13,956 nucleotides of DNA from an uncultured Selenomonadales bacterium (GTDB lineage: Bacteria; Bacillota; Negativicutes; Selenomonadales; Selenomonadaceae). Below, in pieces: positions 6,447 through 11,787 of this stretch (position 1 is the first letter of the stretch; each line of letters starts with the position of its first letter). The notes under the pieces were generated by a model. It saw only the letters and a list, made by a program, of their open reading frames with translations, was not told where the DNA came from and made no database searches. The stretch is from the NCBI GenBank assembly GCA_946403735.1, contig CAMJAZ010000005.1, positions 1 through 13,956 on the forward strand. Direction: 5' to 3'. Made by a program: the position numbers and the translations under genes.

Positions 6447-6565
6447 GAGAAAGAATAAAATTTTTATTTCTGCGCGGCAACGTTTTAAATAAATTCGCCT
6501 GCGGGCTATTTTTTTTTTGCAGGAAAATATTTTGTAGCGTTGAAAAATTTTTTGAGGTGATAAAA

Positions 6566-6850
6566 ATGTTGACGATTGAAGAAATAAAAAAAGTTATTGC
6601 GAAAATAGCTCCTGAATACAATTTAAAACGTGTTACTTTATTCGGTTCACGTGCCAATGGAAATTTTCGCGAAGATAGCGATATTGATTTAATTGTAGAT
6701 TTTCCAAAAGGAACAGGGTTAATTGCTCACTCTTCATTGAAGATTGATTTAGAAGAAATTTTTGGTCTGAAAGTCGATGTAATAAGTCGCGGAGGACTTA
6801 AAAATAGTTTTCTTGAGATTGAAAAGGAAGTAGAAATTTATGCAGCATAA
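6566..6850 (+). CDS. mntA: MntA-type antitoxin, minimal nucleotidyltransferase
   Basis: This 94-residue protein is a minimal DNA polymerase beta-like nucleotidyltransferase. The nucleotide-binding motif LFGSRANG lies at 25-32, the catalytic DSDIDL at 37-42 (D39, D41), and a third carboxylate is likely D71 in KVDVIS. In characterised HepT/MntA systems the antitoxin adds AMP residues to a tyrosine near the HEPN active site and so silences the toxin. I place the start at the ATG at 6566, preceded by GAGGTGAT; a longer frame open from GTG 6431 would add 45 non-conserved residues encoded by the transposon remnant and has no ribosome site. Its stop overlaps the toxin start by 11 bp. Codons are more AT-rich (AGA, ATA, GCA) than in neighbouring core genes, consistent with recent acquisition. 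Confidence 0.9.
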   Translation: MLTIEEIKKVIAKIAPEYNLKRVTLFGSRANGNFREDSDIDLIVDFPKGTGLIAHSSLKIDLEEIFGLKVDVISRGGLKNSFLEIEKEVEIYAA

Positions 6851-7181
6851 AGATAAAATAGTTTTGCAAAAAATTTTAGAAGTAATTGACGAAACTGCAG
6901 AAATTTCTATAAATATTTCAGAAGAAGAATTTTTGAAAAATAATTTGCTGAAAATGGCAATGACGATGGCAATTTTGCGAATTGGAGAACTTGTAAAAAA
7001 TTTAGATTTTGAATTTAGAACAGAAAATCCACAGGTAAAATGGAAAGCGATAGCAGGTTTTAGAGATGTTATTGCACATAAATATGAAGCTGTTGATATG
7101 GAGGAAGTTTATAAAACAATCACAAAAGAATTTCCAGAACTCAAAATGCAAATCGAAGAAATTTTGTCTGCGGAAGAATAA
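6840..7181 (+). CDS. hepT: HepT-type HEPN ribonuclease toxin (DUF86)
   Basis: The 113-residue, all-helical protein carries the HEPN RNase motif R-x4-H-x-Y as RDVIAHKY (R75, H80, Y82). Arginine and histidine form the composite active site of the dimer; the tyrosine is the residue AMPylated by MntA in studied systems. Length and the IRIGE-like helix (ILRIGELVKNLDFEF at 45-59) fit DUF86/HepT. It overlaps mntA by 11 bp, so antitoxin comes first and the two are coupled. Known family members cleave RNA (tRNA has been reported) and have been linked to phage defence or plasmid stabilisation. The pair sits between rluD and a DUF169 gene, directly downstream of a transposon-end remnant. Confidence 0.9.
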   Translation: MQHKDKIVLQKILEVIDETAEISINISEEEFLKNNLLKMAMTMAILRIGELVKNLDFEFRTENPQVKWKAIAGFRDVIAHKYEAVDMEEVYKTITKEFPELKMQIEEILSAEE

Positions 7182-7202
7182 ATTATTTTTGAGGAAAAGT
7201 TT

Positions 7203-7925
7203 ATGGATAGCAAAATTAAAAATTTTATCAAGCTAAAAAATCAACCTGTAGCCGTGATTCAAGCTGATGAACTTCCTGAAAAAGTTTTGCAGTTTAAAGC
7301 GGGTCAATGGGGTTGTGTAGCCGCTATGCTTGCCGCCGCTGCTAACGGTAAAGTTGCCGCGTTTTCAAAAGAAACTACAACTTGTATCGGTGGACGCGCT
7401 GGGCTAGGTTTTGAAAAATATCCGCTCGGCTGGATTGAATATTTTTTATCCTGCGGCAGTCCTACGGTTGAACGTTGCGAACATTACAAGCAGACGCCTG
7501 ACCTTGCCAAAAATTTTATTGAAAACGTTTCAAACAGTTTGATTGAAAAACTTTCGCCGCGTAAAAAATTTTTACTGTTCAAGCCGCTTGCATTTGTCGA
7601 AGAAAATGAAACTCCTGACGTAATAATTTTTTTGGCGAATGCAGACCAACTTTCAGCGCTTGTGACTTTGGCAAATTACGATTCGCCGACAAATGACGCA
7701 GTGAAAATTTTATTCGGCGCTGGCTGTGCTCAAGTCGTGCTGTATCCAATGACTGATAAAAATTTTTGTTACGTTGGATTGACTGACCCTTCTGCGCGGA
7801 AATTCATCGACAAAAATTTATTGGCGTTCAGTTTATCCTACGAAAAATTTTTGCACTTGGAAAATTTAGCCGCCGAAAGTTTCTTGAACTATGACGCTTG
7901 GCAAAAAATTTTCAACAGAATTTGA
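7203..7925 (+). CDS. DUF169 family protein
   Basis: The 240-residue protein matches the DUF169 (COG2043) pattern: an N-terminal QPVAVIQADELPE block, then GQWGCVAAMLAAAANGKVAAFS at about 35-55 and CIGGRAGLGF at 61-70, with cysteines C38 and C61, and later DVIIFLANADQLSALV and LFGAGCAQVVLYP. Family members are widespread in anaerobes and archaea and have no established function; the conserved cysteines suggest binding of a metal or a thiol-linked cofactor, which is inference. No membrane segment or signal peptide is visible. GAGGA lies 7 nt before the ATG. It follows hepT by 21 bp, but its codon use resembles the core genes rather than the toxin-antitoxin pair, so it probably belonged to the backbone before the insertion. 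Confidence 0.85.
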   Translation: MDSKIKNFIKLKNQPVAVIQADELPEKVLQFKAGQWGCVAAMLAAAANGKVAAFSKETTTCIGGRAGLGFEKYPLGWIEYFLSCGSPTVERCEHYKQTPDLAKNFIENVSNSLIEKLSPRKKFLLFKPLAFVEENETPDVIIFLANADQLSALVTLANYDSPTNDAVKILFGAGCAQVVLYPMTDKNFCYVGLTDPSARKFIDKNLLAFSLSYEKFLHLENLAAESFLNYDAWQKIFNRI

Positions 7926-7937
7926 AGAATAACTTTA

Positions 7938-7966
7938 TTGACAAAAAATTTTTTCTATGTTAATCT
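7938..7966 (+). promoter_or_regulatory. Likely promoter of the rplU-prp-rpmA operon
   Basis: A perfect -35 hexamer TTGACA (7938-7943) is followed after 17 bp by TAATCT (7961-7966), which matches three of six -10 bases. Alternative -10 candidates overlap it (TATGTT at 7956, GTTAAT at 7959) with worse spacing. It would give a leader of about 95 nt before rplU. Confidence 0.6.
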
Positions 7967-7978
7967 TTCGTTTCGATT

Positions 7979-8061
7979 GAAAACTTTTTCAGTCTTAAAG
8001 CCGCGCAGATTAGGTTTTAAAACTTTTCAGTACCTAACCTGGCGAGTTCATCTGTTGGAGG
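7979..8061 (+). promoter_or_regulatory. Probable L21-type leader of the rplU operon
   Basis: The spacer between promoter and rplU is longer than a ribosome site needs and is structured. TTAGGT (8010-8015) pairs with ACCTAA (8032-8037), and a near-direct repeat is present: GAAAACTTTTTCAGTCTTAA (7979-7998) and TAAAACTTTTCAGTACCTAA (8018-8037), offset by 39 nt. Firmicutes rplU genes are often preceded by a conserved L21 leader RNA thought to mediate autogenous control. I infer this is one from position and structure; I could not match a covariance model. It ends in GGAGG (8057-8061). Confidence 0.45.
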
Positions 8062-8068
8062 TGTTTTT

Positions 8069-8380
8069 GTGTACGCAGTTATAAAGACTGGCGGTAAGCA
8101 GTACAAAGTTTCAGAGGGCGACGAAATTATTATCGAAAAGCTCAACGTTGAGGAAGGCGCTACGGTTACTTTCGACGAAGTTTTTGCGATTGTCGACGGT
8201 GAGGACGTTAAAATTGGTCAGCCGAAAGTTGACGGCGCAAAAGTTACAGCGTCTGTCGTGAAAAACGGTAAAGGTCCGAAGATTCGTATTTTCAAGTACA
8301 AGCACAAGACGAATTATCGCCGCCGTATGGGTCATCGTCAACCGTTCACGAAAGTTAAAATTGAAAAAATTGAGGGCTAA
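8069..8380 (+). CDS. rplU: 50S ribosomal protein L21
   Basis: A complete 103-residue L21, the usual length. Family signatures: MYAVIKTGGKQYKV at the N-terminus, GDEIIIEKL, the VTFDEVFAIVDGEDVKIGQP block, and a basic C-terminus KIRIFKYKHKTNYRRRMGHRQPFTKVKI that binds 23S rRNA. Start is GTG, 7 nt after a perfect GGAGG. It is the first gene of the L21-Prp-L27 operon found in most Firmicutes, with its own promoter and a likely regulatory leader upstream. Three bases separate its stop from the prp start. Confidence 0.98.
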   Translation: MYAVIKTGGKQYKVSEGDEIIIEKLNVEEGATVTFDEVFAIVDGEDVKIGQPKVDGAKVTASVVKNGKGPKIRIFKYKHKTNYRRRMGHRQPFTKVKIEKIEG

Positions 8381-8383
8381 ATA

Positions 8384-8776
8384 ATGATTGTTGCGGAGAT
8401 TTACACGCAGGCGGACGGCAAAATTACTGGCTTTTCAATAGACGGGCATAGTGGCACCGCACCGCGTGGCTCCGATATTTTCTGCGCGGGCGTCTCGACA
8501 GTTGCTCAAGCGGCGTACATGTGCATTGCCGAACATCTTAAACGTAATTTTTACGGCGATTTTGCTAGCGGTAAACTTTCACTGCGTTTAGCTACGCCGC
8601 CAGATGAAGTTACTGAAGCTGTTTTTCGCACAATGTTAATTGGTATTCGCGAAATTGAAAAGCTTGTACCGCACGCCGTTAAAATGGTTTTAACGCCAGA
8701 AAGTTCCCGCGTAGGTTCTCCAATCAATCCTAATATGCCGTCAATAAATTCAGTTGGAGGTGAAAAAAATGTTTGA
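8384..8776 (+). CDS. prp: Ribosomal-processing cysteine protease Prp
   Basis: Prp removes the N-terminal extension of ribosomal protein L27 in Firmicutes and related phyla. The catalytic dyad is H22 (DGHSG at 20-24) and C34 (DIFCAGVSTVAQ at 31-42), at the same positions as in the characterised Staphylococcus enzyme. At 130 residues it is about 20 longer than usual, because of a C-terminal tail (PESSRVGSPINPNMPSINS) after the conserved core. The tail continues through the rpmA ribosome site, so the stop lies 8 bp inside rpmA and the two are translationally coupled. The substrate L27 directly downstream carries the expected cleavage motif, so the pair is functionally consistent. Confidence 0.95.
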   Translation: MIVAEIYTQADGKITGFSIDGHSGTAPRGSDIFCAGVSTVAQAAYMCIAEHLKRNFYGDFASGKLSLRLATPPDEVTEAVFRTMLIGIREIEKLVPHAVKMVLTPESSRVGSPINPNMPSINSVGGEKNV

Positions 8777-9056
8777 ATTTGATCTTCAGTTATTTGCACA
8801 TAAAAAGGGCGTCAGCTCAACTAGAAATGGGCGCGATAGTGAATCTAAACGTTTGGGCGTCAAGGAACAGGAAGGAACGCTTGTCACGGCGGGTAGCATT
8901 TTAGTTCGTCAGCGCGGAACTCATTTTCACGCGGGCGCTAATGTTGGCCGCGGCAATGATGATACACTTTTTGCGAAAATCGACGGTAAAGTAAAATTTG
9001 AAAGACTCGGACGTTATCGCAGAAAAATCAGCGTTCATGCTGTAGCTACTGCGTAA
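8769..9056 (+). CDS. rpmA: 50S ribosomal protein L27 with Prp-cleaved N-terminal extension
   Basis: A complete 95-residue L27. After the extension MFEFDLQLF the mature protein would begin AHKKGVSSTRNGRDS, the standard L27 N-terminus that reaches the peptidyl transferase centre; LQLF-A matches the Prp cleavage pattern (LQFF-A in Staphylococcus). The family blocks LVTAGSILVRQRGTHFHAGANVGRGNDDTLFA and GKVKFE are intact. The start is the ATG at 8769, preceded by TTGGAGGTG; an in-frame TTG at 8754 would overlap that site and add five non-family residues. The gene ends the operon: a hairpin plus T-run terminator follows 35 bp downstream. Confidence 0.98.
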   Translation: MFEFDLQLFAHKKGVSSTRNGRDSESKRLGVKEQEGTLVTAGSILVRQRGTHFHAGANVGRGNDDTLFAKIDGKVKFERLGRYRRKISVHAVATA

Positions 9057-9091
9057 TGATAAACGCGTAAAATTTTTTTAGCTATAAATTC

Positions 9092-9117
9092 AGCAGTCAA
9101 TGTACTGCTTTTTTTTT
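9092..9117 (+). terminator. Rho-independent terminator of the rplU operon
   Basis: AGCAGT (9092-9097) pairs with ACTGCT (9104-9109) around a 6-nt loop, and the stem runs into nine T (9109-9117). It lies 35 bp after the rpmA stop, before the next promoter. Confidence 0.85.
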
Positions 9118-9172
9118 GAAAATTTTTCAAATTGGAATTTGGCTGAAAAATTTTGCTGAAACGTGAATTTAA

Positions 9173-9201
9173 TTGCTTTTACAAAATTTGTTGTGTATAA
9201 T
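9173..9201 (+). promoter_or_regulatory. Promoter of the rodZ-like gene
   Basis: A perfect -10 TATAAT (9196-9201) lies 17 bp after TTGCTT (9173-9178), a half-consensus -35. It is placed after the rpmA terminator and gives a leader of about 20 nt before the ATG at 9228, with AAAGGAG at 9212-9218. Confidence 0.7.
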
Positions 9202-9227
9202 ACCAAAACTGAAAGGAGTTGATCTCA

Positions 9228-10016
9228 ATGGTAGGCGATATATTGCGCAAAGAGCGCGAACGTCAAAGGATGACTATTCCAGAAATTGAAGAAGGTACGA
9301 GTATTCGCGCCTCTTACATAGAAGCGATTGAAAGCGGCGAATACGACAAAATGCCAGGTCGTGTTTACGCTAAAGGGTTTGTCAAAAATTACGCAAACTT
9401 TTTGAACTTGAACGGTGATGAAATTGTTAAACAGTTTATGGCAGAAATTGCTCCTCCAGTTGAAGTTGTCGAACAAACTAAAGATGTTACTCCTGAATCG
9501 AAGGGCAAAAGTTTTAGTGTTAGTGGTCGTAGATTAGAAGAAGTAAGCAACAGATTTTCAAGTAATCATCTTGTAGCGGCGATTATTGCACTTGCCGTAC
9601 TTGTCGGCGGTTTTTTTTACTTTAAAGGTTCAGGAACTGAAGTTGCACAATCTGACGTTACTAAACCGCAGGAAGTTCAGCAAGTTCAACAGACAAAGCC
9701 TGAAACTCCTGCACCTGCTCAACCACCTGCTGAAACGGTTGTTGCTACTCCTGCCGCCGCCGCGCCTGCACCTAAAGTTGACGGCGTAAACCTTAAAGCA
9801 AGTTTTTCTGACGATTGCTGGATGCTCGTGACGGTTGACGGAAATGTTGTCTATGAAGGCGTCATTACTGCAGGTCAAGTTATGGATTGGAAAGGCAACA
9901 CAAATGTCAATGTTCGTGTCGGGAACGCTGGCGCAGTTGATTTCGTTATGAACGGTCAAAGTTTTGGCAAACTTGGCGGTGACGGTGACGTTGTCGACAA
10001 AGATTTTACAAGATAA
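9228..10016 (+). CDS. rodZ: RodZ-like membrane protein with Xre-type HTH and DUF4115 domains
   Basis: The 262-residue protein has the RodZ/YmfM layout. Residues 1-70 form a cytoplasmic helix-turn-helix (LRKERERQRMTIPEIEEGTSI, YIEAIESGEYDKMPGRVYAKGF), which in RodZ contacts MreB. A basic linker (SGRRLEEVSNRF) precedes one membrane helix at about 114-132 (LVAAIIALAVLVGGFFYF). A low-complexity P/A/Q/T linker follows to about 185, then a C-terminal extracytoplasmic DUF4115-like beta domain (ASFSDDCWMLVTVDGNVVYEGV). The role is rod-shape maintenance through the MreB elongation machinery. The ATG at 9228, 9 nt after AAAGGAG, is preferred to an in-frame TTG at 9219 that abuts that site. It has its own promoter; the radical SAM gene follows after an 80-bp spacer with heptamers and a hairpin. 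Confidence 0.9.
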   Translation: MVGDILRKERERQRMTIPEIEEGTSIRASYIEAIESGEYDKMPGRVYAKGFVKNYANFLNLNGDEIVKQFMAEIAPPVEVVEQTKDVTPESKGKSFSVSGRRLEEVSNRFSSNHLVAAIIALAVLVGGFFYFKGSGTEVAQSDVTKPQEVQQVQQTKPETPAPAQPPAETVVATPAAAAPAPKVDGVNLKASFSDDCWMLVTVDGNVVYEGVITAGQVMDWKGNTNVNVRVGNAGAVDFVMNGQSFGKLGGDGDVVDKDFTR

Positions 10017-10026
10017 TTTTATTTAG

Positions 10027-10054
10027 TAGCTTTTAGCTTTTAGGTTGTAGGAAA
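10027..10054 (+). repeat. Four-unit TAG heptamer array after rodZ
   Basis: TAG recurs at 10027, 10034, 10041 and 10048, exactly every 7 bp: TAGCTTT, TAGCTTT, TAGGTTG, TAGGAAA. It starts 11 nt after the rodZ stop. The stretch TAGGTTGTAG (10041-10050) is identical, in sequence and phase, to 3067-3076 in the array before ylmH. Confidence 0.75.
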
Positions 10055-10087
10055 ATTTTATTTCAAAGTCCTAAAAGCTATTTTTTT
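10034..10087 (+). terminator. Possible terminator formed by an inverted heptamer copy
   Basis: TAGCTTTTAGG (10034-10044) is the exact reverse complement of CCTAAAAGCTA (10070-10080), an 11-bp stem with a 25-nt loop, followed at once by seven T (10081-10087). The 5' arm is part of the heptamer array. It could terminate the rodZ transcript, but the loop is long and the stem AT-rich. It ends only 9 nt before the next ATG. Confidence 0.5.
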
Positions 10088-10096
10088 GTAGAAATT

Positions 10097-11731
10097 ATGA
10101 CGTGGAGACAAATAACAGAATTAAAATCAATCCTAACTAAAGAATCTGGCTACACGATTAAAAGCGGGCAATTTAAATTTGCGTTGACGTACCCAAATTT
10201 TTATCGCGTTGGTATGTCAAACTTAGGCATTCACATAATTTATCAACTTTTAAATTCGCGGGCGGAAATTTCCTGCGAAAGATTTTTTCTGCCTGACGAA
10301 AAAATTATCACGGAAATTGAGCGTACAAATTCCAGCTTGCTAAGTGTCGAAACGCAGACGCCGCTGAATAATTTTAACGTCGTGGCATTTTCAATTTCAT
10401 TTGAACAAGATTATTTTAACGTCGTAAAAATTCTTAAGCTCGGCAAAATTCCAGTCAAATCTAGCGACCGTACAAAGTTTGATCCAATTTTAATTGCTGG
10501 TGGACCTTGTGCAACGTTCAATCCCGCGCCGCTTTCTGCAATTTTTGACGCATTTGTTATCGGCGAAGGGGAAGTTGTACTGCCGCCGCTTGTCGACGTA
10601 TTGACGGAGAATTGGAATTTATCCCGCGCTGAATTGCTTGAAAAAATTTCCAACGTTGAGGGCATTTACGTGCCGTCCACAAAAAATTTTCCAGTCACGC
10701 GGCAATTTGTGAAAAATCTTGATGAACACCCCGCGCATTCCGTTATAATCACTGACGACACCGAATTTAATATGTACTTGTTGGAAACTGCGCGAGGTTG
10801 TGGGCGTCATTGCCGTTTTTGTATGGCTGGCTACTGTTTTCGCAGACCGCGTAACCGTTCATTGAAAACTTTGCAAGCCGCCATTGATGACGCTAAACAT
10901 TTCGGCAAAAAGTTCGGACTAATGGGCGCGGCAATTTCAGATTATCCGCAAATTAATGAACTTTGCAAAATTATCCTTGATAACGGCTTGAAAATGTCTG
11001 TAGCGTCATTCCGCGCAGATTCGGTGACGGCTGAACTTGTTGACGCGCTGGCGAAAAGTGGTTTAAAAACTTTAACGATTGCGCCTGAAGTTGGTAGCGA
11101 AAAAATGCGTCGTGTCACGAATAAAGGCATTACCGAAGAAAATATTTTCAACGCGGTTAAACTTGGCATTGACGCGGGGATTAAAAATTTTAAGCTGTAT
11201 TTTATGATTGGCTTGCCGTTTGAGGAAATGGCGGACGTTGACGCGATAGCCGATTTAGTTATCAAGCTGAAAAACTTCGTGGCGGACGGCAAATTTACAT
11301 TAAGCGTCAACCCGTTCATACCAAAACCATTTACGCCGTTTCAATGGTCGGCAATGGCTGATAAAAAATATTTGCAAGCGGCATTGAAAAATCTGCGCGG
11401 ACGGCTGAAAAGTTTTCGTGACGTTGAAATAATTTCCGAATCGTTGAAGGCGTCGAAGGTTCAAGCGATACTTTCACGCGGCGATGAAAATTTAGCTGAC
11501 ATTGTGGCGCAGTCTGATTCGGTACAAAAATTTTTGGAACTGTTCAAGACGGCTGACCTTGACGAAAATTTTTATTTAGGTGAAAGGCAGTTAGACGAAG
11601 TTTTTGCGTGGGACGTTATTAATCAAGGCGTCACTAAAAAATATTTGTGGCAGGAATATCAACGCGCCGCCGAATTAAAATATACGCCGCGTTGTTTCGA
11701 CGGTTGCAAACGTTGCGGCGTTTGTAAATAA
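10097..11731 (+). CDS. Radical SAM protein with B12-binding-like N-terminal region
   Basis: This 544-residue protein resembles the TIGR03960-type radical SAM family, whose reaction is unknown. The N-terminal half has the Rossmann-like, B12-binding-type fold pattern (FKFALTYPNFYRVGMSNLGIHIIYQ at 27-50 in part, then PILIAGGPCATFNPAPL and FVIGEGEVVLPPLV). The radical SAM motif C-x3-C-x2-C is CGRHCRFC with C235, C239 and C242, which would bind the [4Fe-4S] cluster that cleaves S-adenosylmethionine. TIAPEVGSEKMRRVTNK and KLYFMIGLPFE are typical later blocks. The C-terminus carries a second cluster, CFDGCKRCGVC (C533, C537, C540, C543), possibly an auxiliary iron-sulfur or zinc site. The N-terminal length fits the family, but no clear ribosome site precedes the ATG; the upstream bases are an inverted repeat with a T-run. 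Confidence 0.85.
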   Translation: MTWRQITELKSILTKESGYTIKSGQFKFALTYPNFYRVGMSNLGIHIIYQLLNSRAEISCERFFLPDEKIITEIERTNSSLLSVETQTPLNNFNVVAFSISFEQDYFNVVKILKLGKIPVKSSDRTKFDPILIAGGPCATFNPAPLSAIFDAFVIGEGEVVLPPLVDVLTENWNLSRAELLEKISNVEGIYVPSTKNFPVTRQFVKNLDEHPAHSVIITDDTEFNMYLLETARGCGRHCRFCMAGYCFRRPRNRSLKTLQAAIDDAKHFGKKFGLMGAAISDYPQINELCKIILDNGLKMSVASFRADSVTAELVDALAKSGLKTLTIAPEVGSEKMRRVTNKGITEENIFNAVKLGIDAGIKNFKLYFMIGLPFEEMADVDAIADLVIKLKNFVADGKFTLSVNPFIPKPFTPFQWSAMADKKYLQAALKNLRGRLKSFRDVEIISESLKASKVQAILSRGDENLADIVAQSDSVQKFLELFKTADLDENFYLGERQLDEVFAWDVINQGVTKKYLWQEYQRAAELKYTPRCFDGCKRCGVCK

Positions 11732-11732
11732 T

Positions 11733-11753
11733 TAAGAATGTAGAATGTAGAAT
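11733..11753 (+). repeat. Three-unit AGAAT heptamer array before the DUF262 gene
   Basis: AGAAT recurs at 11735, 11742 and 11749 as TAAGAAT, GTAGAAT, GTAGAAT, an exact 7-bp period that begins 2 nt after the radical SAM stop. The TAGAAT core resembles the TAGGAA units of the other arrays. Confidence 0.6.
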
Positions 11754-11787
11754 TAAAAATTTCTTTAGCTACGATGGAGGAATTTTT

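Noticed and set aside
6497..6519. Terminator made by GCC-TGCG-GGC followed by ten T upstream of mntA
   Set aside because: The stem is only 3 bp, and the alternative CCTGC/GCAGG pairing puts the T-run in the loop, so it is not convincing although the T-run is striking.
6431..6565. Longer frame giving the MntA antitoxin 45 extra N-terminal residues from a GTG start
   Set aside because: No ribosome site precedes the GTG, the added residues are low-complexity (F, C and K rich) and lie partly on the transposon-end hairpin, and the ATG at 6566 has GAGGTGAT upstream and gives the family length.
6229..6657. Open frame of 142 codons on the - strand across the rluD-mntA spacer
   Set aside because: It is antisense to the end of rluD, the transposon remnant and mntA, shows no recognisable family, and has a biased F/N/K composition expected of an antisense AT-rich frame.
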